Shown here: positions 42,487-51,365 of the stretch, one piece after another
How the letters are laid out: each line of letters opens with the position of its first letter
How positions within the stretch are numbered: position 1 is the first letter of the stretch
Assembly: GCF_030406605.1 (NCBI RefSeq)
Contig: NZ_CP129104.1
Coordinates: 694,072-758,071 of the forward strand
Origin: Curtobacterium sp. 458
GTDB lineage: Bacteria; Actinomycetota; Actinomycetes; Actinomycetales; Microbacteriaceae
Direction: 5' to 3'
Length of the DNA stretch: 64,000 nucleotides
Made by a program: the position numbers and the translations under genes
Notes under the pieces: model-generated
Database searches by the model: none
What the model saw: only the letters and a program-made list of their open reading frames with translations
Told to the model about the DNA's origin: nothing

Positions 42487-43128
42487 TCACGTCCGGTCGA
42501 CGATCTCCTGCATCGCGGCCCGGGCGGCGGCCGGGTCGCCGTCCGCGACGGCGCGCGCGAGCGCGCCGTGCAGGCGGACGTCGTGCGCGTCGGGTCCGAT
42601 CCCGACGCGCTCGTCGAGCGCGCGCTCGACGACGCCGTGCAGGCGCCGGAAGAGCGCGTTGCCGGACCGGTCCAGCACGCGTCGGTGCAGGTCGCGGTCG
42701 GCCTGGAGGAACGTGGCGGCGTCGTCTGGACCGGTGGCGGCGGCGAGACGGTCGGCGGAGGCGAGCAGTGCCTCCAGGCCGTCGGCGTCACCGGTCGCGG
42801 ACGCCGCAGCCGCTGCCGCGGCCGGTTCGACGGCGCGGCGGAGCGCGCGGAGTTCGTGGAGGGCCACCTGCCGGTCCGGTCCGGTGAGCCGCCACCCGAC
42901 CACGCGTGGGTCGAGCACGTCCCACTCGGCCGCGGGGAGCGCCACGACGCCGACCCGCCGCCGTGCCCGGAGGAGCCCGACGCCGACGAGGACGCGGACG
43001 GCCTCGCGGACGATGCTGCGGCTCGCGCCGGTCCGGACCACGAGGTCGTCGATGCTCACCGGATCGGTGCCGAAGGCGCCGTGCACGACGGCCGACCCGA
43101 GGTCGTCGAGGACCCGGTCGTAGATCAC
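42487..43128 (-). CDS. GntR family regulator with FCD domain
   Basis: This 213-residue regulator has a GntR winged helix (VSIDDLVVRTGASRSIVREAVRVLVGVGLLRARRRVG, spanning about residues 24-60) and an FCD effector domain (LHELRALRRAVEPAAAAAAA, FLQADRDLHRRVLDRSGN). FCD regulators usually respond to organic or sugar acids. GTG 43128 overlaps the TGA of the SDR gene (GTGA). It probably acts at the inverted repeat 43853-43867 between the divergent SDR genes. Confidence 0.86.
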   Translation of the reverse strand: MIYDRVLDDLGSAVVHGAFGTDPVSIDDLVVRTGASRSIVREAVRVLVGVGLLRARRRVGVVALPAAEWDVLDPRVVGWRLTGPDRQVALHELRALRRAVEPAAAAAAASATGDADGLEALLASADRLAAATGPDDAATFLQADRDLHRRVLDRSGNALFRRLHGVVERALDERVGIGPDAHDVRLHGALARAVADGDPAAARAAMQEIVDRT

Positions 43129-43847
43129 CGCTGCGCGACCGGACTGATGACGAGCTCGTCGACCCGCACGTGTGCCGGCGCCTCGAGCACGAAGGCGACG
43201 GCGCGCGCGACGTCCTCCGGCTGGAGCATCACCGCGCGGGCGGCGGCGTCCGGGACGACGGGACGACGGTCGAGGAAGTCCGTCGCGACGTCGCCCGGGC
43301 AGAGGTGCGTCGCACGGACGCCGTGCTCGGCGCCCTGCTGGTTGAGCGTCCGGACGACGGAGGCGAGGGCGGTCTTCGACGCCGAGTACGCGACGCCCGC
43401 ACCGGGTTGGAAGGACCACCCGGCGTACGAGGACACCACGACCACCGTGCCGCCGGCCAGGCGGAGCGACGGGAGTGCGGCGTCCACGGTGGCGACCACG
43501 CCGGTCAGGTTCGTGTCGACGATCGCCCGGAAGTCGGCCATGGACTGGTCGTCCCAGCGACGTTCGGGGGCGTTCAGGCCGGCGGCGAGGACGAGCCCGT
43601 CGAGCCGGCCGTGGCGGGTGAGCAGCGTGTCCCGAGCGGTCGCGACCGCTTCGACGTCGGCGGTGTCGAGCGGCAGCACGTCGGCGCTGCCGCCGGCTGC
43701 GCGGACCTGCTCGGCCACGGCGTCCAGCCGCTCGGCCCTGCGGCCGCTGAGCACCACCGTCCACCCGTCGCTCGCGGCCTGCGCCGCCACCGCGGCACCC
43801 ATGCCGCTCCCGCCGCCGGTGATCCAGAGCACCCGTGCATCCGTCAT
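43125..43847 (-). CDS. SDR family oxidoreductase
   Basis: This 240-residue classical SDR has WITGGGSGMGAAVAAQ (cofactor loop), VLAAGLNAPE, and VVVVSSYAGWSF with YSASKTAL (catalytic Ser, Tyr and Lys). The substrate is unknown, but the neighbouring lactonase and GntR gene point to a sugar or sugar acid. ATG 43847 is 6 nt after TACTAT (43854-43859), so the mRNA is probably leaderless. It heads an SDR-GntR unit and faces a second SDR gene. Confidence 0.87.
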   Translation of the reverse strand: MTDARVLWITGGGSGMGAAVAAQAASDGWTVVLSGRRAERLDAVAEQVRAAGGSADVLPLDTADVEAVATARDTLLTRHGRLDGLVLAAGLNAPERRWDDQSMADFRAIVDTNLTGVVATVDAALPSLRLAGGTVVVVSSYAGWSFQPGAGVAYSASKTALASVVRTLNQQGAEHGVRATHLCPGDVATDFLDRRPVVPDAAARAVMLQPEDVARAVAFVLEAPAHVRVDELVISPVAQR

Positions 43848-43852
43848 GGGTG

Positions 43853-43867
43853 AATAGTATGCCTATT
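43853..43867. promoter_or_regulatory. Operator between two divergent SDR genes
   Basis: AATAG, TATGC, CTATT is a perfect 5-5-5 inverted repeat. It covers the TACTAT -10 of the minus-strand SDR and the candidate TAGTAT -10 (43855-43860) of the plus-strand SDR, so the GntR regulator encoded in this cluster could repress both. Confidence 0.65.
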
Positions 43868-43890
43868 GGGGACCGACGACGGGAGCGACG

Positions 43891-44652
43891 ATGCACCTCG
43901 ACCTGACCGATCGCGTGGTGGTGGTGACCGGAGCCGCGCGCGGCATCGGCGCCGTGATCGCCGCACGCTTCGCCGCCGAGGGGTGCCGCGTGGTCGCGCT
44001 CGACCTCGCGTTCGACCCGGCCGCGGGCCCCGGTCCCGACGTCGACCGGGTGGTGTGCGACGTCACCGACCCGGACTCCGTGCGGACGGCGGTCGACACC
44101 GTCCTTGAGCGACACGGGACGATCGACGTGCTCGTCAACAACGCGGGCATCAACGTCGAGGGACTCGTCGCCGACCTCGACTGGGACGCGTGGCGGCGCT
44201 GCATGGACGTGAACGTCGGTGGGACCTTCCTCGTGAGCCAGGCGGTCGCGCCGGTCATGCGCGCCGCCGGCCGCGGTCGGATCGTGAACGCGGCGTCGTT
44301 CGCGGCGATCGTACCGAGCGTCGGGAGCGCTGCCTACGCGGCGTCGAAGGCGGCCGTGGTGCAGTTCACCCGGGTGCTCGCGTCCGAGCTCGGGCCGTGG
44401 GGCATCACCGTGAACGCGTACGCGCCGGGGATGGTGCCGACGGCCATGAACGGGTTCGCCGAGATGCCGTCCGAGCAGCAGGACCGGCTGCTCGACACGC
44501 TCTCGCTGCGACGGTGGGAGACGCCCGACGACGTGGCCGACCTGCTCGTGTTCCTCGCGAGCGACGCGGCCGGGTACATCACCGGGACACTCGTCGACGT
44601 GTCCGGGGGCAAGCTCGCGACGCAGATCCCCGCGCGGGCGCACGGCCGCTGA
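43891..44652 (+). CDS. SDR family oxidoreductase (sugar dehydrogenase-like)
   Basis: This 253-residue SDR has VVTGAARGIGAVIAARFAAEG, NNAGINVEGLV, VNAASFAAIVPSVGSAAYAASKAA (Ser and YxxxK) and the end motif YITGTLVDVSGG. It resembles FabG-like sugar or polyol dehydrogenases. GGGAGCG precedes ATG 43891. It is divergent from the SDR-GntR-lactonase group and shares their operator, so a dehydrogenase/lactonase route for one sugar is plausible. Confidence 0.87.
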   Translation: MHLDLTDRVVVVTGAARGIGAVIAARFAAEGCRVVALDLAFDPAAGPGPDVDRVVCDVTDPDSVRTAVDTVLERHGTIDVLVNNAGINVEGLVADLDWDAWRRCMDVNVGGTFLVSQAVAPVMRAAGRGRIVNAASFAAIVPSVGSAAYAASKAAVVQFTRVLASELGPWGITVNAYAPGMVPTAMNGFAEMPSEQQDRLLDTLSLRRWETPDDVADLLVFLASDAAGYITGTLVDVSGGKLATQIPARAHGR

Positions 44653-44686
44653 GCGGGGGTCGCACGGGGCGCTGTGCCACGGACGC

Positions 44687-44774
44687 GCGGTCTCGCGGCG
44701 TCGCGGTCTCGCGGCGTCGCGACCTCGGGGTCTCGCGGTCTCGCGGTCTCGCGGTCTCGGCGGTCTCGGCGGTC
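44687..44774. repeat. Degenerate tandem GGTCTCGC-type repeat
   Basis: Units of 8-9 bp (CGGTCTCG, CGGCGTCG) recur about ten times between the SDR gene and the MarR gene, ending at the MarR stop. The sequence is simple and would slip easily; no protein is supported there. Confidence 0.7.
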
Positions 44775-45189
44775 AGCGCAGCATGCGTTCGAGCAGTTCG
44801 CGCAGCCTGCGGCGGTCCGCCTGCGGGAGCCGCTCGGCGTGGGGCAGCATCGCGGCCCGCATCGCCGCCTCGAGTCGGGTCGCCACCGCGCGCCCCTCGT
44901 CCGTGAGCACGACGTCCACCGCCCGCGCGTCCTGCTCGTTCGCAACCCGCGCGAGCAACCCCTTCGCGCTCGCTCGCGCCACCAGGCCGGTCATGGTCGA
45001 CCGTTCGAGGCCGAGGTACGCGGCGAGGTCACCGATGCGGAGTCGGCGGTCCCGCAGGATCGCGAGGACACGCAGCTGCGTGAGCGACAACCCCGCATCG
45101 GCGGCCAGGTCCGTCAGGGAGCCCATCGTGAGGAACGCGGCGTGCCCGAGGGCATCGACGAGACGGTCGTCCTCGCTCGGTCTGCTCAT
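44773..45189 (-). CDS. MarR family regulator of the adjacent oxidoreductase
   Basis: This 138-residue MarR protein has the winged helix IGDLAAYLGLERSTMTGLVARASAKGLL with the wing ANEQDARAVDVVLTDEG. TAGAGT (45197-45202) is 7 nt before ATG 45189, so it is leaderless. It diverges from an MDR-type oxidoreductase, and two copies of TTCGTNNNRCGAA spaced 22 bp apart lie on the oxidoreductase promoter, which it almost certainly represses. The effector may be a quinone, phenol or oxidant, as for related pairs, but this is inference. Confidence 0.88.
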   Translation of the reverse strand: MSRPSEDDRLVDALGHAAFLTMGSLTDLAADAGLSLTQLRVLAILRDRRLRIGDLAAYLGLERSTMTGLVARASAKGLLARVANEQDARAVDVVLTDEGRAVATRLEAAMRAAMLPHAERLPQADRRRLRELLERMLR

Positions 45190-45203
45190 GTCGACGACTC
45201 TAC

Positions 45204-45247
45204 TTGACGCACTTCGTGATGCGAACTAGTTTGCTTCGTAACACGAA
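45204..45247 (+). promoter_or_regulatory. Repressible promoter with two MarR sites
   Basis: TTGACG (45204-45209) and TAGTTT (45227-45232) are separated by 17 bp. TTCGT-GAT-GCGAA (45213-45225) lies between them, and TTCGT-AAC-ACGAA (45235-45247) covers the start point. The site centres are exactly 22 bp apart, two helical turns, so two dimers would bind the same DNA face. Confidence 0.8.
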
Positions 45248-45262
45248 TCATCAGGAGGCATC

Positions 45263-46207
45263 ATGCACGCAGCGGTCGTCACACGGTTCGGGTCGGCACC
45301 GACCTGGCAGGAGTCCGCGGAGCCGACCACCGGCCACGGCGAGGTCGTCGTGGACGTGGTCGCGGCAGGCCTGCACCCGCGGGTCCGCTCGCAGGCAACC
45401 GGCTCCCACTACACGAGCGAGGGCGCACTCCCACTCATCCCCGGCGTCGACGGGGTCGGTCGGTTCCCGGACGGCACGCTCCGGTACTTCGCGGTCGAGA
45501 GCGACACCCGGGGCAGCATGGCCGAGCGGGTGACCGTCGACCCGCGCGCGAGCGTCGTCCTGCCCGACGGAGCAGACGCGGTCGCGGTGGCCGCCGGGGC
45601 CAACCCCGTGATGTCGTCGTGGGTGGCGCTCCGGTACCGGACGTCACTGCCCACCGGGGGCCGTGTCCTCGTCCTCGGCGCGACCGGGGCGGCCGGGCGC
45701 GCGGCCGTCCAGGTGGCGAAGCACCTCGGCGCCGCGTCCGTCCTCGCCAGCGGTCGCGACCGCGACGTGCTCGCAGCCCTGCCGGGTCTCGGAGCGGACG
45801 TCGTCGTCCCCCTGGACGATCCGGAGGCCGTCGGACGCGCCGCCGCCGACGCGGACGTCGTGCTCGACTACGTCTGGGGCGACCCCGCCGCCGCGGTGCT
45901 CGCCGCCCTGGTCACCGCCCGCTCCGACCGCGGTCGTCGACTCGACTGGGTCTCGATCGGGTCCAGCGCGGGGGCAGCGGCCCCGATCCCCTCGGCCGCA
46001 CTGCGGGCCTCGGGCCTGACGGTCGTCGGGAGCGGCCAGGGATCCGTGGGACGCGCCGCGTTCGTGGCCGAGCTGCCCGGCATCGTCGCGGCGATCGCCG
46101 ACGGCACCGTCCGCGTGGACGCGACGCGCGTGCGGATGGCCGACGTCGAGCAGGCGTGGGCCGGACAGGGTGGCGAGCGCGGGTCCAGGCTGGTGCTGAC
46201 GCCCTGA
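45263..46207 (+). CDS. Zinc-free quinone oxidoreductase-like MDR protein
   Basis: This 314-residue MDR protein lacks the zinc-binding cysteines of alcohol dehydrogenases and has the NADPH-binding VLGATGAAGRAAVQVAKHLGA, so it resembles zeta-crystallin or quinone reductases. AGGAGG precedes ATG 45263. The upstream promoter is overlapped by two MarR operators, so it is probably induced by the ligand of the divergent MarR protein, perhaps an electrophile or quinone. Confidence 0.87.
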   Translation: MHAAVVTRFGSAPTWQESAEPTTGHGEVVVDVVAAGLHPRVRSQATGSHYTSEGALPLIPGVDGVGRFPDGTLRYFAVESDTRGSMAERVTVDPRASVVLPDGADAVAVAAGANPVMSSWVALRYRTSLPTGGRVLVLGATGAAGRAAVQVAKHLGAASVLASGRDRDVLAALPGLGADVVVPLDDPEAVGRAAADADVVLDYVWGDPAAAVLAALVTARSDRGRRLDWVSIGSSAGAAAPIPSAALRASGLTVVGSGQGSVGRAAFVAELPGIVAAIADGTVRVDATRVRMADVEQAWAGQGGERGSRLVLTP

Positions 46208-46315
46208 CCGCGACGCGGGCGTCTGTCCGGGCACACAGGTTCTTGCCATCCCACGCTTCGTAGGCTGGGAGCATCCAGTGAGCCGGACTGCAGCCCGACC
46301 CCGAGGAGGTGCCCC

Positions 46316-49243
46316 ATGGTCACCGTCCTCGTCGCGTTCGCGGCACTCGCCCTCATCGTGCCGGCACTCACGCCCTGGCTCGGGCGCCGCGTGTTCCTCG
46401 TCGCCGCCCTCGCGCCGGCGGCCGCCGCGGTCCTGACGATCGCCCAGACACCCCAGGCCCTCGGCCCCGGGGTCCGGGAGCGGTTCACCTGGGTGCCGCA
46501 GCTCGACCTCGCCGTCGGTCTCCGGGTCGACGCCCTCTCGTGGGTGCTCGCGCTCGTCGTGACCGTCGTCGGCACCCTCGTGCTCGTCTACTGCGCGGCG
46601 TACTTCGAGGAGCGCGAGGTCGGTCTCGGGCGCTTCGCGGGCGTGCTGACAGCCTTCGCCGGCTCGATGTACGGGCTCGTGGTCGCCGACGACGTCATCG
46701 TGCTGTTCGTCCTGTGGGAGGCCACGACCGTCTTCTCGTACCTGCTCATCGGTCACGACGCCGTGAAGCGCGCGAGCCGGGCCGCCGCGATGCAGGCGCT
46801 CGTCGTGACCACGGCCGGCGGGCTGGCGATGCTCGCCGGGCTCGTCCTGCTCTCCGTCCGCGCCGGCACGACCTCGCTCAGCGCGATCGTCGAGGACGGT
46901 CCCGCGCTCGCGGCGACCGGCGGCGCACTCGTCCCGGTGGCGGTGGCGCTCGTGCTGCTCGGCGCCCTGACGAAGTCCGCGATCGTCCCCTTCCACTTCT
47001 GGCTGCCCGCCGCGATGGCCGCGCCGACCCCGGTGAGCGCCTACCTCCACGCCGCCGCGATGGTGAAGGCCGGCATCTACCTCGTCGCGCGACTCGCCCC
47101 GGCGTTCGCGCTCGTCGACGGCTGGCGGGAGACCGTCACGGTCCTCGGCGTCCTCGGCATGGTGGTCGGCGGCTACCGCGCGCTCCGGCAGACCGACCTC
47201 AAGCTGTTGCTCGCGTACGGAACGGTCGCCCAGCTCGGGTTCCTCGTCCTCGCCGTGGGCTGGGGGGAGCCGGCGATCGCCCTCGGCGGGGTGGCGCTCC
47301 TCGCGGCGCACGCGACGTTCAAGTCGACCCTGTTCCTCGTCGTCGGGGCGATCGACCACGCGGCCGGCACGCGTGACCTCACCCGTCTGAGCGGCCTCGG
47401 ACGCCGGATGCCCTGGCTCCTGGTCGTCACGGTCCTCGCGCTCGCCTCGATGGCCGGGCTCCCCCCGACGATCGGCTTCGTCGCGAAGGAAGCCGTGCTG
47501 ACCGGCTTCGTCGAGGCGCTGCACGGCGACAGCAGCGCCTGGGCGTGGTTCGCCCTCGTCGGCGTCACCGTCGGCTCGGTGCTCACGATGGCGTACTCGC
47601 TGCGCTTCGTCTGGGGCGCGTTCGCCCGCAAGCCCGGTGTCGCCCAGACGACGCCGCACGGCCTGCACGGCCTCGGCGTCGTGCCGTCCGTGCTGGGCAT
47701 CGCGGGCCTCGTGCTCGGTGTCCTCACCCCGCTCGTGGCGAAGGGCATCGAACCGGCCGCGAGCGCCGCGTCGATCGGCGCCGCGCCGGTCCCGCACCTC
47801 GCCCTCTGGCACGGTCTCGAGCCGGCGCTCGGCATCTCCGCGATCACGCTCGTCGGCGGTGTCGCGCTCTTCCTCGTTCGCCGCCCGGTCGAGGCGCTGC
47901 AGCACCGTCTCGCCGGCGCTCCGAGCGCCGCCGGCACCTACCGCCAGGTGATGCGCGGACTCGACCGGGCCGCGACCGGGCTGACCGCCGCACTCCAGCG
48001 CGGTTCGCTCCCCTACTACCTGACGGTCATCCTCTCGGTGTTCGTCGCCGGGGCGATCCTGAACCTCGTCCTCGGCGGACCGTGGGCGTTCTCGGTCCGG
48101 TTCGCGGACTCGTGGGGGCAGGTCCCCGTCGTCGTCGTGATGGGCATCGCCGCGATCGCCGTGCTCACCGCGAAGACCCGCTTCGCCGCCGCGGTCCTCG
48201 TCGGGGTCACCGGGTACGGCATGTCGGTCCTCTTCGTGCTCCACGGCGCGATCGACCTCGCACTCACGCAGCTCGTGGTCGAGACGGTGACGCTCATCGC
48301 GTTCGTCCTCGTCCTGCGTCGCCTGCCCCCGCGGATCGCGACGGCGAACCCCTCGCGCTTCCGCATCGTGCGCGCGCTCTTCGCCGGGCTGGCCGGACTC
48401 ACCCTCGCGATCGTGGTCGTCGTCGCCGCGTCCTCCCGCACCGCCGAGCCGCTCTGGCCCGACCTCCCTGCGCTGACGAGCTCGTTCGGGCACGGGCTCA
48501 ACGTGGTGAACGTCGCCCTCGTCGACCTGCGCGGGTGGGACACGCTCGGCGAACTGACCGTCGTCGTCGCCGCCGCCACGGGCGTCGCGAGCCTCATCTT
48601 CGTGAACTCGCGCGAGGACACGCTGCCGCGGCTCCGTGACCTCCCGTCGAGCATCACGAGCGACAAGCACCGCCCCGACGGTGAACCCCGCGCCTGGCTG
48701 CCGACGAGCGCCGCGATCCCGACCGGTCGCTCGGCGCTCCTCGACGTGGTCGTCCGACTCCTCTTCCACGGCCTCATCGTGCTGTCGGTGTACCTGCTCT
48801 TCGCCGGGCACAACGCCGCGGGCGGTGGATTCGCCGGGGGCCTCGTCGCCGGCATCGCGCTCGCCGCCAGGTACCTCGCCGGTGGCCCGGCCGAACTCGG
48901 CGCAGCAGCTCCGGTGCGCGCGGGTCGCCTGCTCGGGCTCGGTGTCGCGACCGCGGCCGTCACGGCGCTCGTGCCGCTGTTCTTCGGCCGGGAAGCCCTG
49001 TACTCGGAGTTCGTCGAGGCCACCGTCCCGGTGCTCGGGCACGTGGAGTTCGTCACGGCGACGTTCTTCGACATCGGCGTCTACCTCGTGGTCGTCGGAC
49101 TCGTGCTCGACGTCCTCCGCAGCCTCGGCGCCGAGGTCGACCGACAGCGCCTCGAGGACTCCCGCGCGCCCATCGCCGACACGACCGAGTCCGACCCCGC
49201 CCACAACGCCGCTGCCGCCACCCCGGAAGGGAGTGCCACGTGA
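46316..49243 (+). CDS. mrpA: Na+/H+ antiporter subunit A fused to MnhB domain
   Basis: This 975-residue protein combines MrpA (a NuoL-like proton channel with LWEATTVFSYLLIGHD, PFHFWLPAAMAAPTPVSAYLHAA and KLLLAYGTVAQLG) with a C-terminal MnhB domain (VRLLFHGLIVLSVYLLFAGHNAAGGGFAGGLVAG). The Mrp complex exchanges cytoplasmic Na+ for protons and supports growth at high salt or pH. GAGGAGGT lies 7 nt before ATG 46316. It heads a seven-subunit operon; its TGA overlaps the mrpC GTG. Confidence 0.94.
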   Translation: MVTVLVAFAALALIVPALTPWLGRRVFLVAALAPAAAAVLTIAQTPQALGPGVRERFTWVPQLDLAVGLRVDALSWVLALVVTVVGTLVLVYCAAYFEEREVGLGRFAGVLTAFAGSMYGLVVADDVIVLFVLWEATTVFSYLLIGHDAVKRASRAAAMQALVVTTAGGLAMLAGLVLLSVRAGTTSLSAIVEDGPALAATGGALVPVAVALVLLGALTKSAIVPFHFWLPAAMAAPTPVSAYLHAAAMVKAGIYLVARLAPAFALVDGWRETVTVLGVLGMVVGGYRALRQTDLKLLLAYGTVAQLGFLVLAVGWGEPAIALGGVALLAAHATFKSTLFLVVGAIDHAAGTRDLTRLSGLGRRMPWLLVVTVLALASMAGLPPTIGFVAKEAVLTGFVEALHGDSSAWAWFALVGVTVGSVLTMAYSLRFVWGAFARKPGVAQTTPHGLHGLGVVPSVLGIAGLVLGVLTPLVAKGIEPAASAASIGAAPVPHLALWHGLEPALGISAITLVGGVALFLVRRPVEALQHRLAGAPSAAGTYRQVMRGLDRAATGLTAALQRGSLPYYLTVILSVFVAGAILNLVLGGPWAFSVRFADSWGQVPVVVVMGIAAIAVLTAKTRFAAAVLVGVTGYGMSVLFVLHGAIDLALTQLVVETVTLIAFVLVLRRLPPRIATANPSRFRIVRALFAGLAGLTLAIVVVVAASSRTAEPLWPDLPALTSSFGHGLNVVNVALVDLRGWDTLGELTVVVAAATGVASLIFVNSREDTLPRLRDLPSSITSDKHRPDGEPRAWLPTSAAIPTGRSALLDVVVRLLFHGLIVLSVYLLFAGHNAAGGGFAGGLVAGIALAARYLAGGPAELGAAAPVRAGRLLGLGVATAAVTALVPLFFGREALYSEFVEATVPVLGHVEFVTATFFDIGVYLVVVGLVLDVLRSLGAEVDRQRLEDSRAPIADTTESDPAHNAAAATPEGSAT

Positions 49244-49677
49244 CCGTCACCCTGGTCCTCGTCATCGCCATGGCGGTGCTGTTCTCGTGCGGCGTGTACC
49301 TGCTGCTCGAACGCTCGCTCACGCGGATGCTCCTCGGGTTCCTGCTCCTCGGCAACGCCCTCAACCTGCTCCTGCTCGTGATGTCCGGCGCCGCGGGCAA
49401 GCCACCGATCGGCAAGTCCGCCGAGGGCATCACCGACCCGCTCCCGCAGGCGTTCGCCCTCACCGCGATCGTCATCACCTTCGCCGTGAGCGCGTTCCTC
49501 CTCGCGCTGATCCACCGCTCCTGGAAGCTCTCGCGCGCGGACGAGGTCGAGGTCGACGAGGCCGACGTCGCCATCGGTCGGGAACGCGACGACGACGCCG
49601 ACGCGGACCCGGGCGACGAGGACCCCGAGCTCGACACCGACCCAGAGGCCGCCCAGCAGGAGGAGCACACGCGATGA
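49240..49677 (+). CDS. mrpC: Na+/H+ antiporter subunit C
   Basis: This 145-residue NuoK-like subunit has three helices, with LERSLTRMLLGFLLLGNALNLLLLVMSG and DPLPQAFALTAIVITFAVSAF. The acidic tail (about residues 100-145, rich in Asp/Glu) is longer than in typical MrpC (about 110 residues). GTG 49240 overlaps the mrpA stop and its own stop overlaps the mrpD ATG, so subunits are made by coupled translation. Confidence 0.92.
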   Translation: MTVTLVLVIAMAVLFSCGVYLLLERSLTRMLLGFLLLGNALNLLLLVMSGAAGKPPIGKSAEGITDPLPQAFALTAIVITFAVSAFLLALIHRSWKLSRADEVEVDEADVAIGRERDDDADADPGDEDPELDTDPEAAQQEEHTR

Positions 49678-51365
49678 CCTGGCTCGTCCCCCTCCTCGTG
49701 CTCGTCCCGCTGCTCGGTGCGGCGGCGGCACTCGGTCTCGTCCGCCACCAGAAGACGCAGCGGGCGATCACGGTCGGTGTGCTCGTCGTCGCCGTGGTGG
49801 TCGCCGCGACGCTCATGGTGCTCGTCGACCGGCACGGCACGATCGTGGTCCAGGTCGGGGGGTGGCAGGCGCCGTACGGCATCTCGCTCGTCGTCGACCG
49901 GTTGAGCGCGCTGCTGCTCACCGTGAGCGCGAGCGTGCTCCTGCTCGTCCTGCTCTTCTCGATCGGGCAGGGGCTCGCCGACGACGACGAGGACGCCCCG
50001 GTCACGATCTTCTACCCGACGTACCTCGTGCTCGCGGCCGGTGTGCTCGACTCCTTCATCGCCGGCGACCTCTTCAACCTCTACGTCGCGTTCGAGATGC
50101 TGCTCGTGGCCTCGTACGTGCTCATCACCGTCGGCGGCAGCGAGCAGCGGGTCCGCGCCGGCACGACGTACATCGTGACGAGCCTCATCGCGTCCGCGAT
50201 CTTCCTCGCCGCCATCGGGCTCGTGTACGGGGCGACCGGCACGGTGAACATCGCCCAGATCTCCGAGCGCGTCGCCGACCTGCCCGAGCACGTGCAGCTC
50301 CTGCTCCACACGATGCTGCTCATCGGGTTCGGCATCAAGGCCGCCGTGTTCCCGCTGGCGTTCTGGCTGCCCGACTCGTACCCGACCGCCCCGGCACCGG
50401 TCACCGCCGTCTTCGCCGGTCTGCTCACCAAGGTCGGCATCTACGCGATCATCCGCCTCGAGACGATCATCTTCCCGAGGCCGCAGCTCAACACGGTGCT
50501 GCTCGTGGTGGCGATCCTCACGATGGTGGTCGGGGTGCTCGGCGCGGTGTCGCAGACGGACGTGAAACGGCTGCTGTCCTTCACGCTCATCAGCCACATC
50601 GGCTTCATGGTGATGGGCATCGGGCTCGGCTCGGTCGTCGGCACGGCAGCGGCGGTGTTCTACACGGTCCACCACATCGTCGTGCAGACCACGCTGTTCC
50701 TGGTCTCGGGACTCATGGAACGCGTCGGCGGGACGACCTCGACACGGTCTCTCGGCGGGCTCCTCAAGGTCGCTCCGCTGCTGGCGGCCCTGTACCTCGT
50801 GCCGGCGTTCAACCTCGGCGGCATCCCCCCGTTCTCCGGGTTCATCGGCAAGCTCGGCTTGTTCCGCGCCGCCGCGGAGGACGGCTCCCCCCTCGCGTAC
50901 GCGACGATCGCCGCCGGGGTCGTCACGAGCCTCCTGACCCTCTACGCGCTCATGCGCGTCTGGGACGCCGCCTTCTGGCGGCCCAAGCCGGCCGCCGAGG
51001 CGGCCGCGCCGCACGCGAGCACGGCGGAGCCGCACGCGCACCTGCGGTCGCCGGAACCGGCGCCGCTGACGGTGTCCGAGGACAGCGGTGAGGCGTACCA
51101 CCCGGGAGGCTCGGTGACCGTCACCGACGCACCGCACGTGAGCACCGCCTCCCGTCCGGCGACCGGCTCCACGGCCACCGCAGGCGAGGCGCCAGGACGC
51201 GTCCGCCTCCCCCGCATGCTCGTCGGTGTGACCACCGTCGCGGTCCTCGGGTCGGTCGCCCTGACCGTCGTCGCCGGACCCCTGTACGGCTACGCGACCC
51301 GCGCGGCCGAGTCGCTCGAGTCACCGGACCGCTACGTCCAGGCCGTGCTCGGGGGTGACCGGTGA
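49674..51365 (+). CDS. mrpD: Na+/H+ antiporter subunit D with hydrophilic insertion
   Basis: This 563-residue NuoM/N-like subunit has FYPTYLVLAAGVLDSFIAGDLFNLYVAFEMLL, IKAAVFPLAFWLPDSYPTAPAPVTAVFAGLLTKVGIYAI and QTDVKRLLSFTLISHIGFMVMG, which contain conserved Glu and Lys channel residues. Before the last helix there is an unusual 75-residue polar stretch (KPAAEAAAPHASTAEPHAHL and on, to APGRVRLPRM). Part of it (STASRPATG) is encoded by a sequence like the interspersed palindrome arm near 51142-51160. ATG 49674 overlaps the mrpC stop. Confidence 0.92.
   Translation: MTWLVPLLVLVPLLGAAAALGLVRHQKTQRAITVGVLVVAVVVAATLMVLVDRHGTIVVQVGGWQAPYGISLVVDRLSALLLTVSASVLLLVLLFSIGQGLADDDEDAPVTIFYPTYLVLAAGVLDSFIAGDLFNLYVAFEMLLVASYVLITVGGSEQRVRAGTTYIVTSLIASAIFLAAIGLVYGATGTVNIAQISERVADLPEHVQLLLHTMLLIGFGIKAAVFPLAFWLPDSYPTAPAPVTAVFAGLLTKVGIYAIIRLETIIFPRPQLNTVLLVVAILTMVVGVLGAVSQTDVKRLLSFTLISHIGFMVMGIGLGSVVGTAAAVFYTVHHIVVQTTLFLVSGLMERVGGTTSTRSLGGLLKVAPLLAALYLVPAFNLGGIPPFSGFIGKLGLFRAAAEDGSPLAYATIAAGVVTSLLTLYALMRVWDAAFWRPKPAAEAAAPHASTAEPHAHLRSPEPAPLTVSEDSGEAYHPGGSVTVTDAPHVSTASRPATGSTATAGEAPGRVRLPRMLVGVTTVAVLGSVALTVVAGPLYGYATRAAESLESPDRYVQAVLGGDR

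Noticed and set aside
45644..49204. 1186-codon minus-strand open frame opposite mrpA
   Set aside because: The translation is a charged low-complexity string typical of GC-rich antisense frames, while the plus strand encodes a clear MrpA.
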